From the NCBI GenBank assembly GCA_022828595.1, contig JAKGHH010000003.1:55603759-55667758 (forward strand): DNA of 64,000 bases. Reading direction: 5' to 3'. The notes beneath the pieces were generated by a model, which worked only from the letters and a program-made list of their open reading frames with translations, did not search any database and was not told where the DNA came from. A program made the translations under genes and the position numbers. The stretch comes from Nelumbo lutea (Eukaryota; Streptophyta; Magnoliopsida; Proteales; Nelumbonaceae). Of the stretch, positions 13,298 through 25,018 are shown piece after piece. Positions within the stretch are counted from its first letter, which is position 1. Every line of letters starts with the position of its first letter.

Positions 13298-13785
13298 GGG
13301 AAAATTCTTGATTAGCACCTTGTACTTTGGGCCTACTGCCATTTTGGTCCCCGAACTTTAAAATGAGACAATTCAATACCAAAACTTTCAAAACGTGACA
13401 ATCCAGTACTTACCGTTAACTATTTGTTAACCAACCGTTAAGTGGCATTTGAAAAAGACACAAATGCCCTTTAAGTGTCATATAACTTTCTTGAATACGT
13501 ATTCAAGAAAGTTGGTGATCCCAACTTTATTGAATGGAAGAGGCAAGGATTTGGGACTGTTAATTTTTGTCAATGTTTAGATGGTTGATAAACAAATTTA
13601 GATGACACTCGAAGGGTATTTGTGTCTTTTTCAAATGCCACTTAACGACTAGTTAATAGCTAGTTAATGGCAAGTACTGGATTGTGACATTTTGAAAGTT
13701 CGGGCATTGAATTGTCGCATTTTAAAGTTCGGTGACCAAAGTGGCACTAGGCCCAAAGTACATGGTACTAATAAGGAATTTTCCC
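13298..13785. mobile_element. MULE-type MITE, long terminal inverted repeats (copy 2)
   Basis: The element begins GGGAAAATTC and ends GAATTTTCCC. The arms are inverted copies for about 170 bp each (13298-13475 and 13610-13785), sharing TACTTTGGGCCTA, CCGAACTTTAAAATG, AAAACGTGACAATCCAGTAC-like and AAATGCCACTTAA-like blocks. It is flanked by a perfect 9-bp direct duplication TTAAATATA (13289-13297 and 13786-13794), the length made by Mutator-like transposases. A perfect 30-bp palindrome lies in the centre (13484-13513). It has no coding capacity. Decayed MULE transposase sequence starts about 175 bp to its right. Confidence 0.88.
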
Positions 13786-13959
13786 TTAAATATATCCCTA
13801 ATTTTATATGAAATATGGCAAAGATAAAAACTATGATGTGAATTAATAAATACGTTGTGACTCTTTTAAAATGTCCAAGATGTTGATCAATAATTATTGT
13901 GAGGTAAGACAAAATGTCGAATGTCGAATGTAAGATAAAATCACTCAACAATATTTGTT

Positions 13960-14300
13960 CACAATCTCAATTATTTCAAATGTAAGTAAAACAATACCAT
14001 TGTTTCCATCAATTCCAAAAGTTATTAACAAAGCACTAGGTATAGAACCCTGAAGATATGTCCCATCAATTGATAGAATCAGCCTTAGATTTTTTTAGAA
14101 AAGTGTGAATAAATGTTTCAAATGCCTAAAAGAAATATGAAAATGTTGAATCATCATTTGTATAATATGTATCACACATCTTTTAACCCTTCGATACAAC
14201 TCTGGCATTAATCCTAACAACATTGTATGTATTAAATACATTGCATTTGCTTTAGTCCTTATTGCCTTTGAATATGATATTATAAAACCAAACATTGTTT
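13960..14300 (-). pseudogene. MULE (Mutator-like) transposase fragment
   Basis: The minus strand encodes, in one frame, a YSKAIRTKANAMYLIH stretch followed by a segment ending LKHLFTLF, an amber/ochre interruption, then LRLILSIDGTYLQG and ITFGIDGNNGIVLLTFEI. This matches the start of the MULE transposase catalytic domain: the first catalytic Asp sits in the IDGTxLxG motif and is followed by GxDGNN. One stop codon lies between the two halves, and the frame is lost afterwards, so it is inactive. Upstream minus-strand sequence to about 14,870 is open for 72 codons but unrecognisable. The nearby MULE-type MITE may belong to the same superfamily, but a shared family cannot be shown without the transposon ends. 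Confidence 0.7.
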
Positions 14301-15692
14301 CTATATCTATGGTTATTTTAGTTGGTCGAATGTTTTGATGTTTCTCTTTTACTTTAATTTAGATGCTATTCAATCTAAAATTGATTGATAGTGATTATGA
14401 CCACATTTGTGTATATGTACATAATATGTATGGACTTTACTATATCATTTGTGGGCTTGTATAAATTGGACTAAATTCATGCTTTGTTTTGATTGCATAA
14501 TTTTGAATAGAATATTCAATATTAATAGACTTATAAAAGATTTTCCAATTGAGAAATCAACTGAATCATCAACATTTATGGTTGTATTGCCATCATACAC
14601 AATGTAATTCACTAGCTCTTACACATTGTATGTTAGGATAAAAATAATATTCATAAATAATCTTGTTTGAGTTTATCTTTATGATGTGTTTTTTTTCTTA
14701 AAAATTTCATTATTTGTTGTCCATTTTTTGCCTCTTTATAATTAAAATCATGTTTATATGCTTCTTGTTTACTTAGATTTAAACTAAAGTCTTTTTGAAA
14801 ATTTAGTTCATTTTGGCTTAAAATGGGGTTAAATTGTTCTTTCAATTCTCTTGTTGATTGACATTTCAAGATATGATGGAAGTGTTCTTCTATTATTGGT
14901 TATTGTAACCTAGAAAATAATAAAGTAAAATAAATTATAGAATAAATATAAAATAAATAAATATTTTTTAAATTGTATACCTATGAAATTATGAAGGAAT
15001 ACATTTTATATTGGACCATCTGTCAACATTAGATATATACTACACTACTTTGTATTTCCATTCATGCTCCTAACTCCTAATCGAATTTTTGCTTTAGTTA
15101 TGATTAAAATAATAAAACATATATATTAATTCAAATCAAATAAATAACATGGTTCAATAAAGTGATAAATAAAATGCTTAATAGTATGAAAAGAATTACT
15201 AGAATAACTATGGGTTGTGGTTGTTGGCATTGTAAATGACTAATTCAAAATGTATACCATAACCGCATTATAATATCGGGGATATATATTTATTATAGAT
15301 TCTTATGTTCAACCATCATCTACACTTATGGATATTGAGAATGTTGGTTAATAGGATATTGACACTTGATTTTTTTTTTCAGTGACCCCTCATTAGTAAA
15401 TCACGTGTTGAATGTAATTTTTGAATAAGTTCAACAAAGCTGATACCCTTAACAACTTGATACACCTTACTACGTCTTGACGCATACTTAGAATTATTAT
15501 TATTATCCTTCAACTCTCCAACATAATAACATATTAAAGGCATAGATGACGTATTATCTTGAACATGTCACCCTTTTTTTTTCGATATTTTTGTCTATAA
15601 GTAAAAAGAATAAAATGATTTAATCTTAGAATATAAACATTAAATTGATTTAAAAAGTATAAAGACAATATAGGATCTATACTAAGGATGAC
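14301..15692. other. Intergenic, no gene recognised
   Basis: AT-rich DNA. A 72-codon minus-strand frame (14651-14869) is lysine-rich and could be more of the decayed MULE, but I cannot identify it. Nothing else is supported. Confidence 0.5.

Positions 15693-15754
<62 letters not shown>
15693..15754. repeat. Compound (TA)n-(GA)n microsatellite
   Basis: A TA run of about 20 bp passes directly into about 41 bp of GA. The SLSLS/IYIYI-type open frame on the minus strand is an artefact of this repeat. Confidence 0.95.
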
Positions 15755-15756
<2 letters not shown>

Positions 15757-16009
15757 TTCATGGGCTAGGTAACCTAATGGTCCGGCCTAGCTTGGCCCCC
15801 GGACGGGCTTGACCATGAATTTTATAGCCCACATGCTTGAGTGCTTGGCCTCGGGCCTAAAAGCTCTGCTCGATTATTTTTTGGGTTGGGCTTGAGATTT
15901 GTTAAAAAAGCCCGATCTGACCCGACTTTTATAATTTCTAACTTTCTAAACCCTAAATCCCTAATCCAACTAACCACTTCCCAGTTTTCCCATCAATCTA
16001 ACTTCTCAT

Positions 16010-16105
16010 TCTCACTCTCAGAGCCTCAGTTACCACTCTCAGAGGCAAACTCACTAACTCAGGCATCAACGAACTCATGCACTGACACCATCAATGATTC
16101 CCCTC

Positions 16106-16150
<45 letters not shown>

Positions 16151-16420
16151 CTTTAGTTTTTGGTCTGTTTTAGTTTTCACTCTCAAAGCCTCAGTTCCCA
16201 CTCTTAGAGGCGAACTCACTAACTCAGGCATCGACGAACTCACTTAGGCACCAATGCCACCAACGATTCCTTTATCTCTCCGGCAGTGACCAGGTTCTCT
16301 CTCTCTCTCTCTGTTTCTCTCTCTTGTTATCTCTAGTTTTTGGTCTATTAGTTTTAGCTCTGTTCAAATAAAGTTTTAGTTTTCATTCTCAGAGTCTTAG
16401 TTCTCACTCTTAGAGGAGAA
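16010..16420. repeat. Tandem duplication around a (CT)n tract
   Basis: A unit reading TCACTCTCAGAGCCTCAG, then AGAGGC-AACTCACTAACTC, then a (CT)n tract (16103-16145 in copy 1), then TTATCT-TAGTTTTTGGTCT is repeated at about 16010-16175 and 16172-16360. A third start (TCTCAGAGTCTTAG) follows at about 16385. The copies differ in CT length and by scattered substitutions. The 110-codon plus-strand frame over copy 1 is serine/leucine repeat-driven and is not accepted as a gene. Confidence 0.7.
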
Positions 16421-16929
16421 CTCAGACATTTTGTTCTATTACTTATCTTCTATTTCAATCGTAGTATTGTTACTTGATTATATAATTCGATAGTTAGAAA
16501 AACCTTTTCAACGATCAACTAAAAAACCTAATTAACAACCCAACTAAAACAATTCATACCTAATCAAGAATGTAATTTCTGCCAACTTCCTACTAAAGCT
16601 TTCTCCATCAAAACCTAATGCTTAATCTAATTCTCCTTCATATGAGCATAATTCATAAAATCCTAAAAACTATCAATGGAATCCAGGATTGGAATAATGA
16701 CAAGTAAGTTTGCAGATTCACACCTAGATGACTTAATGGACATTCTTGTTAGATTCACCACCACACTATATGAACCTCAAATACAACTCCAATGGATATT
16801 CTTATTGAACATTAATTATTTCATGAATTTAACATGATTCCTATATTTGTACCCATGTTACCTTCTTTTGACTTTGAAAGGGAAAGTTAAAGAGGCTAGG
16901 TATCATGGTTAGTAAGTATGTATGATACT

Positions 16930-17570
16930 TCCTGATTGTGCGCGATCTAGAAGCTCCTAGTTGGAAGATGATTTGTACTTTAGTTGCGTGGTGAGTTGGA
17001 CCAAGCTGCAAGGCAGAGGATCAGAGAACCCGGGGTGACTAACTCGACGAGGTCGCTCTGATGCTTAAGTTAGTACTGTATTATGGTTGTGAGCTAAAAG
17101 CTTGAGCGCTAGAATGCTAGTGAGCAAATAATTGTGCGTACCTGAGTCTTGGGGATTGATGCCTTTATATAGTTTGGGCTGCAATGAGTCTCACGAAATG
17201 TTATCGGGGTCTTCGGCCTGAGCCATAGGGGTCCGTTTTGCTCGAGAAGGCAGGAACCGGGCTAATTGATAGGGGTTACCATTTCCCTTTGATTCGGATG
17301 GGATGAAGTTAAACCTAACGGTTACGCAGCATGATCCTGAAAGGTTCAGAGACAGTTGGCAAGCTCCTAGGGATCTTCTACGTGTCGCTTGACTAGCCTC
17401 AGTCATCCGAGGTGCCCTGAGCTCGATGCCATGTGAGGTGGCTGGGATTCCAAAGTAACTAAACTTGTCGAGGTGACTGTGGTGCTGAGTCATCATTCAG
17501 TTGGTGGGCTACATTCACGTGTCCTCTATTTATCAGGTCGGGCCAAATCACCCCTCATCACTTCCATCCA
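16930..17570 (-). mobile_element. Probable solo LTR or LTR remnant, reverse orientation
   Basis: Base composition rises sharply here against its AT-rich surroundings. On the minus strand the order resembles an LTR: a TATATAAA-like motif (plus-strand TTTATATAG near 17163), then a transcribed-leader-like segment carrying the TACTAACTTAAGCATCAGAG motif (plus-strand reverse complement near 17055-17075), which is common in plant gypsy LTRs. I could not define TG...CA ends or a duplication, so type and limits are uncertain. The overlapping frames of 64 and 101 codons are not recognised. Confidence 0.35.
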
Positions 17571-20500
17571 GTTCTATCTCCATGCTATGAAAATAGAGGT
17601 TTTTGGAATGTCATCCCTAAATTCAAAACAAAGAAAACAAGGGTTTTGGGAATGTTTCTTGAATTGACCCTATAATAAAAACAAATATTCCACACCACTT
17701 GTACTAAGTAGTAACAAGATAAGCTCTACCCATCAAAGCAAAGGTATAAAGAACTAATACAAGGTATTATATCTAAAAATATGGATAGTTAGGCTAATAA
17801 GAAACCATTTAAGGGTCCTGTATGGTTCAAATTAGAAGGATTTTAAAATACAAAAGGTATTTTGTGTTTCTACGCTCTAAGGTGCATCCTTATTGGGGAA
17901 GCATGTAAATATATATCCAATATTTGTATTAACCCTTTAGTCTGTATTGACATATTTGAAGGTGCATTCTTAGTTGAGATTGAGTAAAGGATATCACTCA
18001 TGGGTAACCAACATAGAGCTGTCAATGGGACAGGTCCACTTAAATACTTGATAAAACTAAACCAACTGGACTATACTGGTTTTGGTTTTAAGTTTTATGT
18101 CTTGGTTATAAATTTATAATTGTCTAGGTTCTAGTTTTGAGTTTTGTTTTCTAATACTGATACATCCCCTCATATTTTGAATTAGACTTGGACCTCCCCT
18201 CTCATATTGATAAATCTTGATATCTAACAATGACAAAGAAAATGACTAATATACCCCATATTAAATTTGAAATTAACTTGAATAATTATCATCATTTTCA
18301 ACATCGAATAGTGAAAACTTCATCACCACTCTACTACATCCTGTTGTCATTGATGAAATTTTGGTCACACCTATAGGGGTGTATTTTCTTCTCTCTGAAA
18401 AGCATTACCATCTTTCAATCTCTTATGGTTGAAGTTGCAAGTTAGACATTGAAGTTATAGGTTTGCTTTTCTCTTAAAAGATGGTTTATTGTATTGTATT
18501 GTTATAGATGGTTTCTTTCCCCTTTTTTTTTGTATTTTATCTTTTGTTTATTGTGTCCATGATTTTGTGCTTGTTAATGAGGGACCATTCGGTTTTCGGA
18601 TGATGCTACCAAAATCTTAAGTTGAAAACAATAAACAAGGTTTTACCATTTTTTATTGAATATACTTGAAATTAAAATTATTGTTGTTTCTTTTTTGTTA
18701 TATTTTATTCATATTAATGAAAATTTAATATTTTATTGAGATGAAGGGGTGATAGGTAGACCAATTTGCTGAGATTGTTGGCGTTGCAAAGTTGACCCTT
18801 ACATGTTCACTTAAATGTGCAAATGGGTCATTCTACACCCTGTGCTCACAGACCCAGCCCCACTCCCCTGCAAGCTCCCCTTCCCAGCCCATGCCCACCT
18901 ACAAGCTCCCCTGCACGCACAGGCCATGCCCCATGTCCCCTGCCTAGCCTACCCGCCCAACCAGTGCTCGCTCGCAGCCAAATATATTAATAACAATAGT
19001 TAAAAGTTTTATATGATTGTAAATAAGTTATTTAAAAGCAAAAAACTATAATTTAATGGTTTATATAAATTTCAAAATATCGAGACACACTTGGAAACTA
19101 TTGACAAATGATGGTATAACTAAAATGTGAAAAAACAAAAAAAAACTAAAATGTATATGGATATACATTAATTTTAAAATAATTAATTATAACTTCTCTT
19201 AATATTTATTAATATATAAATTTTAATAATTAATTCTAACATTTATTGAAAAGCATACACTAAGAAAAAGAGAAAATTTACTTAAAAATAAAAATGCATA
19301 AACCTATAGCAAGCAAATGAGTGTGGCTTAGTGGTGAACCTTTGGTCAGTAAAAACTAATGGCTAGGTTTGAATCTTATTATTGCTAAGCTTTGTAGTTT
19401 TATAGTAGCAAAACAAATTTAATGAAAGAGAGGATATTAATTAGCAAAATTAATGAGAGAGAATTCCGATTAGGCACTAAAATTGAAATTCAAATTTAAA
19501 ATTATGCATTAATTATATGAGTAATTAACTAATTAATGTGTGAGAGAGAAATTATACTTAAACATAGGAGTAAATACGGAATTAATGAGAGACAATTCAA
19601 CCTTAAATATAGTTTAATGAAATTAATGAGAGAGAAGGGGACTTAATTGTATTGGACTTGTTTTGGTCCCGTATCGACCAATACAGATGTGAAACAACCC
19701 TATACAAGCCCATATTTGTTTGATACATACGAAAAGAAATGCTATAATGATTTTTATATATTTTGTGTATCGGACTTGAACGAAAATGATACATATTGGC
19801 TAATACGATCCAATGCATTGCAAAATTTTGAACCTTGCCCACACCCCTACCACACAACCCCATACCCCCACCATACACCTTAAAACCCTACACCATACAC
19901 CATTTGATATATTTATATAGCTCTTCACAAGTTAAGAATTTTTTTGTCCCTTTGCATTTAGATAGTCCAAAACACATCCATAGGAAACATTCTCCAAACA
20001 TTTTACCATTGCTAGATAAACCTAGTCAAGGTGCTGGTGGCCAGAAAATGGTTCAAATGAGTATGCTCACTAAGCAATGAAAGAAAATAGGATCTTTTGT
20101 TTCCTAGTATGCATTTCAGAAGGGACAATTTGGGGGATGTGATGTTTTTTTTTTTTTTCTTTATATTTGTGGACAATTCGATAAGCTTTATATTTAGGGA
20201 TAATGAGGTTTTAACCATAACATATTTTCGCTATAGTGGTTCCTTTTAAAGTGTTAATTATCATTCTTGATTGTAACCAAGTTTATATATTTAGTGCTAA
20301 CTATCATTATTTTCCATATTCTAAATTATTGACTAATTTCAGTGCTTGGTTCAATATTTGCATTAGGAAGAGGAAAGAACTAATTTTAGTGCATTATGTT
20401 CTAATGGTATTGGTCTATTTGCACATTAAAATCAATGTTGCAACCCTAATATGTTATCTTTAATTTAGGTACTCCCTTATGGAAATTGGCTTTGAAGCCA

Positions 20501-21149
20501 ATTTATTGATTTTCTTGTTAAAATAATAACTGTTGCTGCCCTTTTCCCATTCATTTTGACTTTGATTGATGGAGAGACTTCAACAAACAAACTATTAGAG
20601 AATTTTTGGAACCTTAATTTAATTGTTCAATTAGTGGAACTTCTAGGACACATATCAAACTATGGAAGAAGGTGAAATAGTCATCAAAAGTCTTCCACAT
20701 CTATTGCAAACTTGTATGCAGATGGTGAAGGACATTTGGAGTAAAATGGTTGACATTTTTGAAAATTTGAGTAAAAAATGGGTAGGACAAACATAAAAAA
20801 CCTTCACCATTTTGTCAAAGGAAACTTGTAAAGAAACACATTCTTTAAAGTAATATTTTTTTTTTCATTTTCAATAGCATATTCTTCAAGCACTTAACAA
20901 ATTGAGCTTGAAGTTGTTGCCCCACACCAGTGACGAAAATTAGCATAACGGAAACTAAATAGCCATGTGTACATATTAAATTCATGCATGTTAAACTTCG
21001 AGAACATAGAGTTTAGCCGCACATAGGGAATAGCCACGCATGTATACTAAATTCATGGGGAGATGTTCCCATTGTGCATTTGGATGCCCACGCTTGCAGA
21101 GTATGTGTAGGGTCTTTGCTTTATGGAGATCCCATCACACCCATAAGAT
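17571..21149. other. Intergenic with scattered repeat ends, no gene seen
   Basis: Contains a hAT-like end TAGAGCTGTCAATGGG at 18014-18029 (identical 16-mer at 53532-53547). It also has a segment near 18170-18210 (CCTCATATTTTGAATTAGAC region) whose inverted relative occurs near 22335-22375, a C-rich island at 18835-18975, and three degenerate copies of an AATTAATGAGAGAGAA motif between 19430 and 19640. No open frame is convincing. Confidence 0.45.
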
Positions 21150-21276
21150 GCTACAACAACACATTAGGAACAAATCCTGTGAATGACAACACATAAGCAT
21201 GCTACAAAAGCACATTAGGAACAATTCCTGTGAATGACAACATATAAGCACGTTACAGACTTATAATAGCACATTA
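21150..21276. repeat. Tandem repeat, 51-bp unit, about 2.4 copies
   Basis: Units at 21150-21200 and 21201-21251 share GCTACAA, CACATTAGGAACAA-TCCTG and TGAATGACAACA-ATAAGCA in order. A partial third copy follows (TAGCACATTA). There is no coding content. Confidence 0.8.
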
Positions 21277-21684
21277 AAAAATTCATGTATATATATATTT
21301 TTTAATTTGGACATCCGGCTAGCACCCTTCATCATTAAAGTTATATGTAATCAGGTTTCAATATTTTAATATTAAATTAAGCTAACAATGGTTTTTGGAT
21401 TAAAAATGCTTCATTAATTAATATGGGATGGTGAAAGTTAAAAACCAAATTCGTTAGAGGCTAGCATCAATCAAATGTGATTGAAGACAAACATGAAACA
21501 CATATGTTATAAATAAAATTCATTGAAGACATACATCAAACATTCTTGTTACAACTCAAATTCATTTAATGCATGCATCATAAGCTTTTATTACAACTTG
21601 AATCCAATCAATAACCACATCAAACACTTGTTGGTGTAGGGCCTAGGCTTTAGGATTTAAGTTTAGGTTTAGCGTGTTAAGGTG

Positions 21685-21900
21685 TAGGGTGGGGGAATGC
21701 ATCATCTGGGCAGGGGTGGCTCGGCTAGTGTGCTAGGTGGGTGGATTGGCGTGTATTTGTGTGCGGGCTGGGTGTGCGCGAGCGTGCACGGGCATATGGA
21801 TGGGTGTGTGTGCCTATGGTCAAGGCTTTGGTTGGGTGTGCACAAGCGTGGGTGGGCATTCGGCAACGAGTGCAGGTTGGATGTATCGTGATCTTGTGCA
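21685..21900. other. GT-rich, GC-elevated island
   Basis: Repeated TGGGTG/GTGTG words give a local GC content far above the flanks, and open frames in several frames at once (62-70 codons), the usual sign of compositional bias and not of coding. It may be a transposon interior or an old LTR. No ends were identified. Confidence 0.35.
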
Positions 21901-23076
21901 TGTGTTTGACTGGGTTCTTATTCACATTTCATTGAACATGTGGTGTTAAATTACCAACACTCCAATTTTTTCAATACATTTCATCCATGGTCATGACTAA
22001 GACATTTTCCAAAAATAATAAACAAATAAATAAAAATAATACATTTCATACATGTTAGTACTTGATTTGACATCCCAATGCAATGAATATGTTTTTTTTG
22101 CTTGGTTAAAACTTTAAACACCAATTGTAGTGGTGGGTTGGATGTCAAGGATCAAAATTTGTTCATAGTTACCTTTTCTTGGTGAGGGGAGGTTTGTGTC
22201 CACATGTTGTAAAAAAGGGCATAGTTTGAATTTAAAAAAAAATTAATCCTCACATGATATCACATGGTAACAAACATGGATGTAAAATTAACATATTGGA
22301 GGCTTTTGTCTTCTAACGTCATCATTGAGGGGATGTCCAAGTCTAATTCCAAAAACGAGGAGATGCTTTAGTATTTAGGTGAAAAATTAGGGGAGGTTTA
22401 AATCTTTTACCCTTTTTTCCTGTTCAAACTAATTATGTGCAAAAACATATAAAGGTCTCATTGTTTTCTTGTAAATTTTGTTATACTTTATGTCTAAATG
22501 GGTTTATTTTGTTTGAATTGAATTTGCTCTTCAACATTGATTCATATTTTTTCTTACAATGTGCAGAGTTTGAGTTCATATGTGGGAAAAAAATAAGTTA
22601 GATTATTCTCTTATTTTTCTTTTAATCCCATCCAATCATGTGATTTTAGTTAGGTGCTTGTTATTTTCTTAACATTTTTCTTTTTAGGTTGATTGCTAGA
22701 ATAATCATCTATCATGTGAGATATAGAAGTTAAAAATCTCCACCCTCTTTAGCTTTTGTTTTTATATATGTAAAAAATTAATGAGAGTTTAACTTGTAAC
22801 TCTAATAATAGGCACCATTCAACCCAACTTTAGTGATAGACATGAGTACACATATTTTAAACATTGTCATATAGAATTAATATGAGTGATCAAATTCAAA
22901 AAACCATTAACTAAATTGGATTAGAATTCAAATTTCTATAGCAAGTAGCAACCTATGAAATAATGAGAAAGGCCACATATAAATAGACTCTACAAATCTT
23001 CTACCACAGTTAGGAAGTCATAAGAGACAAGTTAATTGCTTTTGAAATCTATCAGGCTCCCTTACAAGGGTCTGGA

Positions 23077-23387
23077 TGTAGTTGGCATGTATATTTGTAA
23101 GGGGGGTCCGGATGTAGTAGGCACATTAGGTAAACACAATGAGTGAGCACGTAATAGTTGCGTGACACATGTCACAATTAATGTGTCTTTCATTGTTTTT
23201 ATTTTTAATTATCTTGACAAAGATAATAAAATAATGAATAATTTCTGTCTAACCAAACAAAAACATTTGGATGAAAGACACATTAACTGTGACCTGTGTC
23301 ACACAGCTATTACGTGCTCACTCATTGTGCTTACCTAACGTGCCTACTACATCCAGACCCCCCTTACATATATACATGCCAACTACA
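23077..23387. mobile_element. Foldback element / long inverted repeat (MITE-like)
   Basis: Left arm (23077-23190) and right arm (23278-23387) are near-complete reverse complements: TGTAGTTGGCATGTATAT, TCCGGATGTAGTAGGCAC, ATGAGTGAGCACGTAATAG and TTAATGTGTCTTTCAT all have inverted partners. The arms are about 110 bp each around a loop of about 90 bp. Just before the left arm a motif (GGGTCTGGATGTAGTTGGCA) repeats the inner GGGTCCGGATGTAGTAGGCA. No unambiguous target duplication was found. A transcript would fold into a long hairpin. Confidence 0.75.
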
Positions 23388-24903
23388 CACAAAGTAAGAA
23401 ATGAATCAAAAATATAAGAACGATATAGATACACAATTTAGTAAATGCTAGAGAATGAACAAGAGGCACTTAGAGTCTCAAGGTTATAATTCTTGACAAG
23501 TTGATTTGTTAATGAAACTTGGAAGGGGTAGTTGGATGTGTTGGGCAAGGCATTAAAGCTCCATCTTCATTGTCAACTTGAGCATGGCTTTACTTGAGTG
23601 GGTCATCATGGGTGTTTCAACCAATTTATGGAATAAGAAAGCAAGCATTCTTAAAGTTTCAATTGCCTATCCTTTTAGCGAGGGATGGATTTTAATTTAC
23701 CAATGGAATTGTCAAAGAATTAAGGATGGATAAGCCCTAGAACCATTTTATTCCTACAAACCATAAAGCCCACTTAGAATTTGTATTACAATTAGTTTTA
23801 ATAGAGACTAAACAAAGCATGAACAAGCTATGAAGAAGAAGCCATTGAGATTAAGATTTGAATAAGAGATTTTATTATTTGTTTAAAAATCAAAGCAGAG
23901 CATGGAACTATAGTAGATTGAACCACTAGATAGAGCATAAGAAGATATTGATGACAACAAAGAAGAAGAAGAGGAAAGTGGGGCTTACATGTTGTTCATC
24001 AGCTTCAACTTTGTTAAAGGCAAGGAGAAGAAACCTATCACTGTAACTGGCAGTAATGAAGCTCGTGGAAAGACAACCAACCAAAGAATGAAAGAAGAAA
24101 GACTTGGAATAGATAAAAAGCAAGTAGTGTATGCGAAAGTCTAGAAGACAATTCAAAAAGGAGATAGGGATACAGAGAGGGTGTGAAGAGGAATAAATGA
24201 GAAACACAATTTACCCTGTAGTGTGGATATTGTCTTCTTCCTCTTCAAATTCATCCTTGTAGTTTTAAACACCTCAAAATCTTTCTCGCAAGGGAAAAAA
24301 TTGAATGCTGGAGCTGTAAAACGGGTTGTGCCGCCTACAACCCAGCACAACAAAATGCAGGCCATGGGGCTTGAGGTTTTAGGTCCATGGGTCGGCATGA
24401 CCCAGCCCAACATGGCCAATATATATTTATATATATTATATATTATATAATATAATATGCATATCATATGATATATAATAATTATATAATATATATAAAA
24501 TTTTGTTTCCAATTATATTATATTATATTATTTTATTATTGCATATATAAATAATTGTATACATCAAAATTCATATAAAATAAAATTTTAAGAACTTTTT
24601 TTTTCTATTTTTTAATTTATGTCAAAATTTTCATTACTTTTCTTTCAAAATTTTTAAACAACTTGGCTTTGCCCGATTCGTTGCTCTATCTAGCCCAAGA
24701 CTTGGCTTGCGGACTAGCCTGGCCCGTGGCACGACATGGGCCCGTGCAAGCTTGGGCCATGGGCTGTGCCGGGCTGACCCCCCAAAGTATCCCATGGGAG
24801 GAAAGCACAACCCAACACGACCCAATTTACACCTTTACTTGGAAAAGAGGAAAATCAAGTAGAGTATGTGGGAGTCTAAAAGGGATAATTTCATCATAAA
24901 AAC
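23388..24903. other. Intergenic, no gene recognised
   Basis: Open frames of 75-119 codons on both strands at 24150-24510 overlap each other and are rich in TATATA-derived residues. A GGGC/GCCC-rich segment (24300-24420 and 24660-24840) resembles the termini of plant hAT-type repeats but no ends could be paired. Confidence 0.4.
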
Positions 24904-25018
24904 TAGGGGTGCAACTTTTTCGGGTTAGGGTTGGGATTTTGTCAAAATTTGAATGGACCCAGTCCAAACTCAATACATTGTAAACTGTTAACTCAGGTAA
25001 ACCCCACTTGCACCCCTA
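24904..25018. mobile_element. hAT-type MITE with perfect 8-bp target duplication
   Basis: Starts TAGGGGTGCAA and ends TTGCACCCCTA, perfect 11-bp terminal inverted repeats of hAT type. It is flanked by the direct 8-bp duplication ATAAAAAC (24896-24903 and 25019-25026). At 115 bp it cannot encode a transposase and must be mobilised in trans. Confidence 0.9.

Noticed and set aside
15534..15761. 75-codon minus frame with SLSLS and IYIYI
   Set aside because: Translation of the compound (TA)n(GA)n repeat.
21697..21949. Several overlapping open frames of 62-70 codons on both strands
   Set aside because: They exist because the DNA is G/T-rich and lacks stop triplets in many frames at once. No domain or signal is recognisable.
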